This document shows, in pieces, positions 1-9,593 of a DNA stretch of 64,000 nt (its first letter is position 1; each line of letters opens with the position of its first letter). The notes under the pieces were generated by a model that was given only the letters and a program-made list of their open reading frames with translations, was not told the origin of the DNA and did not search any database. The DNA comes from Amoebophrya sp. A120. Its lineage: Eukaryota; Sar; Dinophyceae; Syndiniales; Amoebophryaceae. Location: NCBI GenBank assembly GCA_905178155.1, contig CAJINV010000006.1, positions 1,303,876-1,367,875 of the forward strand. The letters run 5' to 3'. Position numbers and translations under genes: made by a program.

Positions 1-334
1 TCGTTCACATGATGTTTAAAATAAAGCACTTGTTCTCTTTTCTGTCGTCCTCGTCCTAATTCTCGTCCTAGTATTAGTAAGCCTCGTCGTTTTTCTGAAG
101 TAATTATCTGTTTCCCCTAGCACCCAAAACGAATCGACAAAGAAAGCAAAAATATCAGCACAATTATAGCCAGTTCCAACTACTCTCCCGCCTAGCACTC
201 CTACTGCAGTCTAGTACAAAAGAACCCAACGACCAGCCCTAAAACCCCAAAGAAACGACGCCATAAAGCTATACAGCATCAAGAGCAACAAGAGCAATCG
301 CACAAAGAACTGCCCCAACCACCAAAACCAAAAA

Positions 335-958
335 ATGGCGACTTTGAAGAACATTGTCCTCGCCGCCGCCTCGATGGCTTTGCTGGCGGGCAACAGCGGA
401 GTCGACGCCGTGGAGGTTCTGATGTCCAACCAGAACAAGATCGCCACCGCCCAAAACAAGAAGAAGACCGCTGAGCTGCACAAGAAGGTGCACAAAGCGG
501 CGTCTCAGCACCAGGAGAGCAAGAAAACCGCGACGCTGTCGAAGGAAGGGGCTACGCCCCTGATTTGCGACCCTATCCAAACGGAACTGTGTCGCGCTAA
601 AAATTATGGAACCAAAATCTTGCAGCTAAGAGCAATAATTCTTCATGTAGCTGCTATAGTTCCCCCCCTCCTCCTTTTTTTTTCTGATACAGATACTGTG
701 TCTGCTTTTGCCTTTGCATGTGCTAAAAGCGTAGTAAGATAAATCAAAATTTGGTATGCATACTAATCAATACCCAACACTGTGGCAAAAAAAAGGAACG
801 GATCGGAAAACTAGTAGCAACAACTGCTCAAGCTCAAGATTTTGCTATAGGATATGTACGCTAATCCAGCCGAACCCATTAACGTTGCGACCCAAACTGC
901 GTTGCTCGAGGCGGCTGGGTGCACAGTGAAAAGCTGCTCCACGGGTTGCTGCCGCTAA
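335..958 (+). CDS. small secreted Cys-rich protein, 2 exons
   Basis: The ATG at 335 sits in an A-rich context (AAAAATGGCG). Residues 1 to about 25 form a signal peptide with a hydrophobic core (IVLAAASMALLAG) and an Ala-rich cleavage region. A Lys/Gln/Ala-rich, probably helical middle follows, then a short Cys-rich tail ending SCSTGCCR. Exon 1 is 335-600 and exon 2 is 865-958. The gap is bounded by the direct repeat GCTAA (596-600 and 860-864); keeping one copy gives a 360-nt frame, so 119 residues and a TAA stop. Without the removal the frame would run to 742 into unrelated AT-rich sequence. No family recognised. A secreted or surface role is inferred only from the signal peptide and cysteines. 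Confidence 0.7.
601..864. mobile_element. intron flanked by GCTAA repeat, divergent inverted ends
   Basis: The left end has AAAATCTTGCAGCTAAGAGC and the right end, in reverse complement, has AAAATCTTGAGCTTGAGC, a degenerate inverted repeat set a few bases inside. The host pentamer GCTAA is duplicated. It lacks the TAT...ATA ends of the other elements and may be an older or different introner family. Confidence 0.55.
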
Positions 959-1198
959 GATGGGAGCCGGTAGTTTGGGTTTATCTTTATTCTTCTTGCG
1001 CCGGCGTGCCAGCACGCGACAAGGATTAACACCATGTTGTACAAAATAACTACACCAAAAGAAGTGCCAGTACCATCTTAGTGGAGTAGTTGTTCATTTC
1101 GTTTTGATTGCATATCAAAAGAAGCTACGCCCACATGTAAAAATCTTTCTAGATTTCTTGTCGAACGTCAAAAACTTGTAGAGACATCATCCATACGC

Positions 1199-1913
1199 TG
1201 CAGTATTATACATAGTATACTCCGCAGCCCGGCTTCCTCTGCTCGTGCGTATCCCGCACGGTAAGGAAACCATTGAGGGCAAACCATATTACCAGTTTAT
1301 TTCCATCCTACAACAAATCTGTAGCACTCCTGTAGTTTTGAAAATTTTTAGAAAAGTCATATCATTTGTTCAGAAAGTTTTTTGTTTTTAGATTTTAGCT
1401 GCTCAACGAATCCAGTTCCAGCGCGATGTAGTCCTCGACCATGAGCAATGTGATATCAAAACGAAAAATCCCCCTTCCCCATATCAAAACGAAGTTTCTG
1501 ATGCCGGATTTGCGTACACAAATCTGATTTGTCTTGCAGTAAGGCAGCGCAGCCAGATCCTCGGCCTAGGTAGGGGCGTTTGGGTCTAGTTGCTTAGCAT
1601 TACAAACGGCTGCCCCCTAGGCGCAACAGCATGCCTAATCGCTTCCATAATGGAGCGGAAGCTTCTGCACTTGTCTTCTTGCAAGACAGACGTGATTTGT
1701 GGTCTCAAATCAGCAACGCAAATTTTCGGAGTCATACTTTTTCGATATGTTGGGGAGGGGGGATTTTTCCTTACAATATGTGACCACGCAGCCCGCCTAT
1801 CAGTACCCCTGATAAGCACAAGGCCGCAAGGTGGAACAACAACCGCAAAAAGTATCAGAAAGCTCTATGTCTATCCCCTCGAGCAAGCGTATTATAACTC
1901 AGAAAGAGGTTGA
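1199..1913 (+). CDS. fragmentary gene, about three exons, unknown product
   Basis: Three pieces join in frame: a segment ending at 1260, 1399-1453, and 1784-1913. A GT-AG intron (1261-1398, GTAAGG...TTTTAG) separates the first two; a family C introner separates the last two. The joined reading (ending ...LYVYPLEQAYYNSERG, stop at 1911-1913) has no stop across either junction. Upstream of about 1190 the frame is closed and no ATG is visible, so the 5' end is missing, lies in an unrecognised exon, or the gene is decaying. No domain recognised. Confidence 0.35.
1261..1398 (+). other. GT-AG intron
   Basis: Starts GTAAGG and ends in a T-rich tract plus TTTTAG. It joins phase 1 to phase 1 of the flanking frame. 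Confidence 0.45.
1454..1778. mobile_element. introner, family C
   Basis: Ends TATC...AATA. Exact duplication TGTGA at 1449-1453 and 1779-1783. The outermost bases carry an extra partial repeat of the ATATCAAAACG motif. Confidence 0.8.
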
Positions 1914-2537
1914 TGTAGCAGTCGTGTCCCTAGTATGTAAAAAAAAAGAGGAAAAAATGCCGCGTGCGGGTTTCGTGAAAACAGGCTGAAGTTGAACGTG
2001 AATAATACTTCTCTGTCGCACTTGAACTGCACGGAAAAGGAAGGCAGGCAAGAGTAAGAAAACAAAACTCTCCGAAACGTTTCACCCCCTATGAATAAAA
2101 AAGAAAAACATAAAGCATAGGAATAGGTCACGTTGCCGGACCAAAGCACATTTTTGCTTTCGCGGACGTGTTGATTGCAGTTGCTCTTTTGGTTTTCTTT
2201 TGGGGACGAGCTTGGGGCAGAAGCGTGGTAAGAGTGACGAGTTGTACCGCTACTGCTTAGCTGGTAGAACATGAAGCGGTGTAGCTCAAGTCGAAGTGTC
2301 TAGTACTTCCGGAAAGAGTGTTGACAGGGCGACAGACGAGCTTTCCATCCCTACTTCGCGATAGAAGATAGAGAGGAAGCCGCGCGATTTTCTTTCCGTT
2401 GTTGAGCGCAGAGTGGTGGCGGTCCTCTGCGATGTAAGTAGGAGGTGTACCTACTACAACGTCGCGCTGAGAGCGATGTGGTACTATGGCTGTTGTCAGT
2501 AGAGACTATATCCGCGTCACAAATAGACCTCTAAAAC
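1914..2537. other. non-coding upstream part of repeat unit 1
   Basis: No convincing gene. From about 2170 on, the sequence matches 4150 onward, and from about 2280 also 5700 onward, so it is the 5' part of the tandem segment. Confidence 0.5.
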
Positions 2538-3610
2538 GTGGGAGTATCGATGTTGTCACGCGCGGCCTCAGCAGATGTCCTCTGCAGAGAACCGCCAGCA
2601 CAGCAAGGGCACGATCACCTCCCGCAGGGGTGGTCATCTGTATCTACTTCCTCCGCCAGAGATTGTGTAGTAGCCTTCCCATCATCTTCCGGGTTCTCCC
2701 ATTCTGGGGAACCATCTTCACAACGACTGGACCAGCGCACGAAAACAAGTTGTGAAAAGAAGTCGCATTCTGCGCCGGAGATGGTGACGCAGGATCAGGA
2801 CGCACTAACGAAGACAAGTTGCGCGAATGCCACTGTCAACATGAGTCACTCTTGTGAAGCACGACCACGAGAAGAATCAGTAGGGATGCTTCAACCAGAA
2901 GAACTACGACAGAAGGACGACATCTTCTCCTGCACCGGAACAAGTCGTTGCAGCAGCAACAGGAACAGCCGATTCTCATCTTCTTGTAGACCACAGGATA
3001 ATTGCTGTCGAAGAGGAGAAACTGCCAGTGCAAGGTGCTCATCTAGTACTTCTTCTGCCACACTTGTAGAACAAGGAGAAGCTTCGGTCGATGGTTTGTC
3101 TGTTCGCCCCTGCACTAGTACTTCTCGCGGCCTCGGAGGACTAGGCCAAGAAGGTGGAGCAGCAGCTTCCGTGCGAAATCAATCTCGTGAAGAACACGGC
3201 CTTGAAGAAGTTTCAGGGTCGTATTTTTGTCAACAGCGAAAGATGCAACAAGAAACGTCACAACAGCAGCACCTCCAGCACGTCCCTGGGATGAGGATAC
3301 AAAGCGCAACCGGCTCACCCGTAGTTTCAACTACACTGAAATCTTCCCGCCCCAGCTCCTGTTCGGACAGTAGATCACTTTTCAAATCAACACTGTGGTC
3401 AAGACTAGAAGGGCCGCTGAAGAGACTTTTCTTACCGGTGCGAAAGTACAACAATCTCATCCGGCAGAAGAACGAAGCTAAGGAGACGAGCAGAAGTAGA
3501 ACCCAAGGAGCTTCTACTGTCTCAGCCAGCTCGATGCAGGACAAAGAGAAGACGAAATCAACTAGAAAGAACTCATTTTCAACAGGAGCAACTTTTCTTT
3601 CTGATGGTCT
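2170..3610 (+). repeat. tandem segmental repeat, unit 1
   Basis: Starts at TTGATTGCAGTTG and ends after the run encoding KNSFSTGAT. Its last 200 bases are nearly identical to the end of unit 3, while unit 2 is more diverged. Differences between units inside the ORF are mostly whole-codon insertions and deletions. Confidence 0.85.
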
Positions 3611-3617
3611 TTCGTAG
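2538..3617 (+). CDS. Ser/Arg-rich protein of the triplicated segment, copy 1
   Basis: An open frame of about 359 codons, first in-frame ATG at 2550 (MLSRAASADVLC). The start is uncertain because 2538 is GTG. Shared blocks with copies 2 and 3 are SHSCEARPREE, a Ser/Cys-rich middle, LWSRLEGPLKRLFLPV, and a Lys-rich end with FSTGAT. The C-terminus diverges after that block. Frame conservation across three copies despite indels argues for coding. The antisense strand is also open for 139 codons, which weakens that argument. No domain, signal peptide or membrane segment; function unknown. Confidence 0.45.
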   Translation: MGVSMLSRAASADVLCREPPAQQGHDHLPQGWSSVSTSSARDCVVAFPSSSGFSHSGEPSSQRLDQRTKTSCEKKSHSAPEMVTQDQDALTKTSCANATVNMSHSCEARPREESVGMLQPEELRQKDDIFSCTGTSRCSSNRNSRFSSSCRPQDNCCRRGETASARCSSSTSSATLVEQGEASVDGLSVRPCTSTSRGLGGLGQEGGAAASVRNQSREEHGLEEVSGSYFCQQRKMQQETSQQQHLQHVPGMRIQSATGSPVVSTTLKSSRPSSCSDSRSLFKSTLWSRLEGPLKRLFLPVRKYNNLIRQKNEAKETSRSRTQGASTVSASSMQDKEKTKSTRKNSFSTGATFLSDGLS

Positions 3618-4149
3618 TTGCCATAAAGTATTCTTTCTGTCCTCACCACTCTGAGGAAAGCAAGAATCTAGTCCATCGGGGGGGGAGAGTGGGGCTTGTT
3701 CTTTTTTTTTTTTTTTCCCGTTTGGCCAATGGGCAGACTAGGGCTGGCAAGGCCGGCGGATCTTTTGCAAAGATGAAAACCCCCAGTGACTTTCTTCCTT
3801 TTATCGCGCAACCTCCTAAAAGATTCTTTGAGGTGCCAAGATTGGGACCAAAGAATAAAAAAAAAAAAACTCAAGAGCGCAAAACAGTAAAAGAAAGAAA
3901 AACGCGCCACCTTCCAGCACCCGCCGGGCTGGAAAGGAGAAAACTCATATAAAAGAAAAGAAAAGGCAAGGCTCCAAGCCTAGGCGGTGGCAACTGGCGG
4001 CGCAGGGCATAACTCCGTGTTTTCCTGTAGCCCCCGGTGGCGTCGGTATACCTCTCCTTCCGCTCCGGCGGTTTGAGAGTCAGCGCAACCTCTGGTAGCG
4101 CTGTGGTTCTTGGATCCGGTTTGACGTCAGGTTGAGCACATGAGGAGGG
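3618..4149. other. unique spacer between repeat units 1 and 2
   Basis: Homopolymer-rich (T and A runs near 3700 and 3860). No gene supported. Confidence 0.5.
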
Positions 4150-5605
4150 TTGATTGCAGTTGTTCTTTTGGTTTTCTTTTGGGGACGAGCTTGGGGCAGA
4201 AGCGTGGTAAGAGTGACGAGTTGTGCCGCTACTAATAAGGTGCTAGAACATGAAGCGGTGTAGCTCAAGTCGAAGTGTCTAGTACTTCCGGAAAGAGTGT
4301 TGACAGGGCGACAGAAGAGCTTTTTTTCCCTGCTCTGCGATAGAAGACAGAGAGGAAACCGCGCGATTTTCTTTCCGTTGTTGAGAGCGAGGTAGTATGA
4401 CTGTTTTGAGTAGAGACTAATTAGAAAAACCAGTTTGTTGTAGGTACTAGCGCCAGTCCTCGTTCATTTCGTTGATCTTCCTGTTGTGTTGATTTTGCTC
4501 AATGTTTCTCTCCTGGAGCAGGTCTTCACCTTGAATTGTCAAATGACTCATGTGTCGTGCAGCTGTCCAGGATCCTTCTCACAAGTAGACCTCTAGAACG
4601 TGCGAGTATCGATGTCGTCACACGCCTCAGCACAGCAAGGGCGTGATGACGATCAACTCCCGCAGCGGTGGTCTTCTGCATCTACTTCGTCCTCCGCCAG
4701 AAGCGTAGTAGTTTTTCCATCTTCATCCGGGTTCTCCCGTCCCGGGTCCTCACAACTACTGGACCACACGGAAAGTCGTCAACAGAAATCTTGTTCTGCG
4801 CAGAGGATGTCCATGCTGACGCAGGATCAGGTCGAGCGCAAGAAAAGTTTGACAACTGCAGCTAGTGTCATGAATCATTCTTGTGAAGCACGCCCACGAG
4901 GAGAACCAGCAGGGATGCGATTAGAACTACCACAGAACGACGACTCCTACACCGGAGTTCATTGCAGCAGCGCAAGCAGTAGCCGACCCTCATCTGGTAG
5001 ACCAGCACCTGATTTGAGTAGAGAGAAGACTGCTAGTTGTAGCAACATTATCGCGGCCAGTACAAGTTGCTCATGTACTGGCACTGCCACGCTTGTAGAA
5101 AAAGAAACTTCAGTCTGTAGTTCGTGTGTTCACTGCACTACAACATCTCGCGGTCTCGCCGGACCAGGGCAAGAGGGTCGTGCATCTTCTGTACGAAATC
5201 ATTCTCGTGAACACGTCGGCCACGAAGTTTTGGAGCCGTGCTGTTCGCGAAAGAGACCAGTACAAGAAACGTCACAACTGCAGCACCAGCACATCATTGG
5301 GAAAGGGATAAAAAGTGTAACTACCAGTACCAGCTCACCAGCGTCAACAGTGACAAGAACAGCCCGCCCCTTCTTCTCGGACAGCACCAGATCACTTTTC
5401 AAATCAAAACTGTGGTCACGACTAGAAGGACTAAAACTGTTCTTGCCGGCGCGAACGTACAATAATCTCATACGGGAGGAGACAGAAGCTAAGGAGACGA
5501 GCAGAAGTAAAACTGAGGGAACTACTGCCGCAACAAGCTCGATGCAGGACAAAGAGAAGACGAAATCAACTAGAAAGAACTCATTTTCAACAGGGGCAAC
5601 AGATT
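4150..5605 (+). repeat. tandem segmental repeat, unit 2
   Basis: Matches unit 1 from the TTGATTGCAGTTG start. It carries an extra stretch (about 4420-4560) also found in unit 3 (about 5940-6110) but shortened in unit 1. Confidence 0.85.
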
Positions 5606-5700
5606 TGTTTTTTTTGTGGGTTGGTTCGCGGCGTCACGTGGGCCGACACCTCTGCTGCTGCTGCTGCCGCGGTAAGAATGAAGAGTTGTGCCGCTTCTAG
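4600..5700 (+). CDS. Ser/Arg-rich protein of the triplicated segment, copy 2
   Basis: Paralogous to the ORFs at 2538 and 6139; the likely ATG is at 4612 (MSSHASAQQG). It keeps NHSCEARPRGE, LWSRLEGLKLFLPA and FSTGAT, but is the most diverged copy. After FSTGAT it ends in a private tail with a run of five Cys codons (CTG/TGC repeat near 5655) before the stop at 5698-5700. No introner and no conventional intron is visible. Function unknown. Confidence 0.45.
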   Translation: MRVSMSSHASAQQGRDDDQLPQRWSSASTSSSARSVVVFPSSSGFSRPGSSQLLDHTESRQQKSCSAQRMSMLTQDQVERKKSLTTAASVMNHSCEARPRGEPAGMRLELPQNDDSYTGVHCSSASSSRPSSGRPAPDLSREKTASCSNIIAASTSCSCTGTATLVEKETSVCSSCVHCTTTSRGLAGPGQEGRASSVRNHSREHVGHEVLEPCCSRKRPVQETSQLQHQHIIGKGIKSVTTSTSSPASTVTRTARPFFSDSTRSLFKSKLWSRLEGLKLFLPARTYNNLIREETEAKETSRSKTEGTTAATSSMQDKEKTKSTRKNSFSTGATDLFFLWVGSRRHVGRHLCCCCCRGKNEELCRF

Positions 5701-7190
5701 GTGGTAGAAGATCAAGATGGAGAGATTTACACTGAAGTCGAAGTGTCTTCCGGAAAGAGTGACAGGGCGACAGAAGAGTTTTTTTTCCCTGTTTCGCGAT
5801 ACCAGATAGAGAGGAAACCGCGTGATTTTCTTTCCGTTGTTGAGCGCAGAGTGGTGGAGGTCCTCTGCGACGTAAGTAGGTGTACCTACTACAGCGTAGC
5901 GCTGAGAGCGAGGTAGTATGAATGTTTTGAGTAGACACTATTAGATAGAAAAACCAGTTTGTTGTAGCTACTAGCGCCAGTCCTCGTTCATTTCGTTGAT
6001 CTTCCTGTTGTGTTGATTTTGCGTGTTTTCCTCCTGGAGCAGGTCTAGTACTTCTTCACATTGAGCTGTCAAAGGAGTCATGTGTCGTGGTGTCGAGGAT
6101 CCTCGTCACAAATAAATCTCTGAAACGGGCGAGTATCGATGTTGTCGCACGCGGCCTCAGCAGATGTCCTCTGCGGAGAACCGCCAGCAGCATTGCAAGG
6201 GCATGCTCACAGCCCGCAGAGGTTGTCTTCTGCATCTACTTACTCCGCCAGAAGTTGTGTAGTAGCCTTCCCAACATCGTCCGGGTTCTCCAGTCCTCCC
6301 GGATCGTCTTCACAACGACTGGACCAGCACACGGAAACAGCTTGTGAAAAGAAGTCGCATTCTGCGCCGGGGATGGTGACGCAGGTGGATCAGGACGCAC
6401 GAAGGAGGACAAGTTTCGCGAATGCCACTGTCATGAGTCATTCTTGTGAAGCTGCACGACCACGAGAAGAGCCAGCAGGGGCGATGCAATTAGAACTACC
6501 ACAGATGAACGACGACATCTTCTCCTGCACCGGGAAAATTCACTGCAACAGCAACAGCCGATCCTCAATTTCTTGTACCCGACGGGATTTGAGTAGTAGG
6601 GAAGAGACTGGTAGTTGTTGGCGTCGCAACGTCGCTACCAGTGCAAGAAGTTGGTCATCTTCCACTCTTGTAGAAGAGGCTCCTTTGGTCTGTAGTTCGC
6701 TTGTTCGCTGCACTACATTTCGTGGCGTCGGACGACCAGGGCAAGAAGGTGGTGCAGCTTCCGTTCCAAATCATCAATCTCGTGAACACGTCGGCCACGA
6801 AGTTTTAGAACCCTCTCGCCAACAACAGCGAAAGATGCAGCAAGCAACGTCGCAACTGCAGGACCTCGAGCACGTCGTTGGGAAGAGGATAAAAAGCGCA
6901 ACCGGTTCACCCGTAGTTTCAACTACAGTGAAAACAGCCCGCCCCAGCTCCTGCTCGGACAGTAGATCACTTTTCAAATCAACAATGTGGTCACGACTAG
7001 AAGGGCCGCTGAAGAGACTTTTCTTACCGGTGCGAAAGTACAACAATCTCATCCGGCAGAAGAACGAAGCTAAGGAAACGAGCAGAAGTAGAACCCAAGG
7101 AGCTTCTACTGTCTCAGCCAGCTCGATGCAGGACAAAGAGAAGACGAAATCAACTAGAAAGAACTCATTTTCAACAGGGGCAACAACCGC
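5660..7190 (+). repeat. tandem segmental repeat, unit 3
   Basis: Abuts unit 2 almost directly and ends where the secreted Cys-rich gene at 7210 begins. Confidence 0.85.
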
Positions 7191-7209
7191 AGCAAAAACC
7201 ACTGCGACC
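6139..7209 (+). CDS. Ser/Arg-rich protein of the triplicated segment, copy 3
   Basis: ATG at 6139 (MLSHAASADVLC). Shares all conserved blocks of copy 1. Unlike the others it has no stop after FSTGAT: the frame continues through TTAAKTTAT directly into the ATG and signal peptide at 7210. Either this copy is fused to the downstream gene, or the ORF is non-coding here and is the 5' region of that gene. An internal hydrophobic signal sequence about 360 residues into a fusion would be unusual, so I list the two parts separately. Confidence 0.4.
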
Positions 7210-8421
7210 ATGTTTTTCTTTCTCGCATCTTCAATTATCATCCCTGAAGCATCCGCCTCGGCCTTGCTTTCTTCTTTAAACCTCGACGACTGCCAGTGCG
7301 CGGTGGAAGACGGAAGGTGTCCGAACGGGTACTCCTGCCACTGCGAAAAGCCGAAGGATATTCTGGGCGATCCCTACGACTGCGCGACGGATACTAAGTG
7401 CTACAACCCGGTGTGTATCATGTGCAAGTATGTCTGGGTCTGGAAGAATGCATGTTTGTCATGCTTGTCGGGCATGACTCTTAAGTCTGTGATGCACGGC
7501 ACCCAAGAGCTCCACTGTTCTGTCATGCAGAAACGCAGTTTGTCATGCAGAATAGGCAACACCTAGAAGCTCAGAAACTTGTCATCCTGAGCCAGCACTT
7601 GTGGCCTCCTCATGATACGCCACCCAGCATCACAAGTTTCCAGACCCAGACGCAGACACATTTGCAATGCATAGTGCGCCCGGCCGGGTACTGGAAGTGC
7701 TGCTTCGACTGCGAATACAATTCCTGCGCGTTCTATGGATGTGTCAGGATCGAAATCGACAAAGTCGAGAAATTTGTGATGCACAAAATGTAGGGCACTG
7801 AAGGCCTGTATTGGGCAGCAGGCAAATGAAACCGATTGTAAGCCTGTTTAGGGGCGGTATGCAATGCGCTGCCAGAGTAGCATGACAGGAGCAGTCTTCT
7901 TTGCCTAGACAGCATGACATACTGGCCTTGGGTGCTCCCGAAATTTGTCATGCGCCGCTTGGAAACTGAGGCTCCAACTGGTATCGATTTTGTGCATCAC
8001 AAATTTTTCGACTTTGTCAATTTCGATTCTGACACCTCCATACTTTCCAAGACGGGTTTTACATCCAGTCGCCGTCTTATGAGAGTGCACAACTTGTTCC
8101 CCTCCCCCTCATTTGTCATGCAAAAACCCCAAATCCAAGTGATAATTCCATGTGGCATTGTTTGCATGACAGATTCCGGAAGCCCAACCAGTACTACGCT
8201 AGGCGCATGAATCTGTCATGCACAGGCTCCGCGTGTGCTGGTGTTTGTCGTGCTGTTCATGCAATACAAATGAGGGGGAGTTCGGAGTTGTGCACTGTCA
8301 TACGTCGTTCCAGCAAGCCAGCTTTCTCCGGCCCTTCTGGCTCGAGGAAGCCATCGTCACCCACGTGACGGATCCGAGTGCAGATTCCAGTGGCGGCTAT
8401 GAATTGCAAAAGTTAAAGTAG
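7210..8421 (+). CDS. secreted Cys-rich protein, 4 exons, 3 introners
   Basis: Begins MFFFLASSIIIPEASASALL, a good signal peptide. Exons 7210-7415, 7679-7733, 8048-8077 and 8308-8421 sum to 405 nt (134 residues). The first two thirds are cysteine-rich, with motifs CPNGYSCHC and, created by joining exons 1 and 2, CPAGYWKCC, as in GCC2/GCC3-like Cys-rich ectodomains. The last 40 residues lack Cys. The stop follows the host sequence TATGAATTGCAAAAG (8399-8413), which is identical to the left end of family A introners, so the C-terminus may have been created by an element fragment. Extracellular or vacuolar location is likely; function unknown. Confidence 0.7.
7416..7673. mobile_element. introner, family B
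   Basis: Ends TATC...CATA. Duplication GTGTG/GTGCG (one mismatch). Confidence 0.9.
7734..8042. mobile_element. introner, family H
   Basis: Ends TATGGA...TCCATA. Duplication CGTTC/CTTTC (one mismatch). Inner repeat GTGTCAGGATCGAAATCGA is shared with the element at 52350. Confidence 0.9.
8078..8302. mobile_element. introner, family D
   Basis: Ends TATG...CATA. Duplication CGTCT/CGTCG (one mismatch). Confidence 0.9.
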
Positions 8422-9556
8422 CGTACAAGTAGTCAAAATTGCAATACAAACTAGCGCAGCACGACTAATTGAATTTCTTGTAGCCATTTTGGCTCAAGAT
8501 CCCTTTGAAATTCTCACCTCACCAATAAATCGGTGGGTGGGGGGGTCTTCGAGTTTTTTACTCTTACCACAGCGGCACCGTGTAGAGGTAGTTGACATTT
8601 TACTGAATGAGAGACGTAGAACGCAGCTACAATTTACACCGCACTAGAAACAAGTTGGTAGATTGAGTAGGCTACGATCATAACGCAAACAGACACTGAA
8701 TGCGAAAACTACAACTCACTTATAAAAACTACACATATTCAAAATACGCAACTCAGAAATAAGACTAGAAATACGCAAGCCCATCCATAAAAACAAAAAA
8801 ATCTAAAAACAAAAAAATAAACTCAATATATGCGCGCAACGCTAACGGGGAAAAGCCGCGAACCTTACCAAGACAAGCGGAACAGAGACGCGACTACTTC
8901 CAGACCAAGAACTTCGGAGCTTGAACATTGTGGACTTCAGATTTCGCATCTTCGACTTCAGAAAGAGCTGCAGAAAACCGCGACCGCCAAAAGCAAGTCT
9001 CGGGCGCCGTACATTGATAAGAGCAGGCAGCAGAAGACTTCGCCACAGCAAAAAGCCAGGGCCGGCCACAAAGCAAGGGCAACTAGTAACACGCGACGCA
9101 TTGGGCTCGCTGTCATTTTGCCTGCGTTCGAAGTCGGCGAGAGCGAAGCAAGAGAGGACCGCTGATACAGAATGAAAGGAGAGCGGCTGCGAATGTGAAT
9201 GGAGCAGGAAAAGATAGCAGTAACTGGAACAAAAGTTCCGCCCTTTATAGTGAAGATGGAGGATAGGCGGGAGATGAGTCCTGCTCAAGTCGTTTGCTAC
9301 TTTGCTTAGCCCACCATAAAACTTCCGGGGACGACTTGATGAGGATTGAGGACAGCTGTGTTACATTTCGTCGAGCCGCTTGCTACTTTGCTTAGCCCAC
9401 CATAAAAACATCCGGGGGCGACTCAATGAAAAGGACATAGCAAGAACAGCTTCACTATATTTATTATTTAACCCCGTGCTGGGTAATACTACTACTACTA
9501 CTTGTCATGCTGATGTACCTTAATACGGCAGAATTGTCATGCACGGCTGCAATTAG
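8422..9556. other. intergenic region with overlapping unsupported ORFs
   Basis: AT-rich up to about 8820. From 8830 to 9288 both strands are open: a very basic 111-codon frame on + (ATG 8830) and 148 codons on -. Neither has a domain or a homologous copy here, so I call neither. Confidence 0.4.
9290..9426 (+). repeat. direct repeat, two copies about 78 bp apart
   Basis: The core TTGCTACTTTGCTTAGCCCA followed by CCATAAAA and CATCCGGGGGCGACT-like bases occurs at about 9291-9342 and 9368-9426, just upstream of the next gene. Confidence 0.8.
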
Positions 9557-9593
9557 ATGACTTACTACGAGCACGATACTTTTGCACAGGATA
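9520..9593. mobile_element. truncated introner, family A, right end only
   Basis: TACGAGCACGATACTTTTGC and the terminal GGATA are present, but no matching left half lies upstream. Its translation (YYEHDTFAQ) opens the downstream ORF. Confidence 0.65.

Noticed and set aside
1586-1819. Minus-strand frame with a hydrophobic stretch near 1850 and a downstream tail
   Set aside because: A stop closes it just upstream, and the + strand reading across the family C introner gives a longer joined frame with a matching splice site.
2836-7241. Minus-strand ORFs of 117-155 codons antisense to the triplicated segment
   Set aside because: They mirror the + strand frame in each copy, so whole-codon indels preserve both. 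The + frame is three times longer, and copy differences sampled there include synonymous changes. No signal peptide or domain supports the antisense frames.
8830-9288. Basic 111-codon + ORF and 148-codon antisense ORF
   Set aside because: Mutually overlapping, composition-driven, no homology recognised and no link to neighbouring exons.
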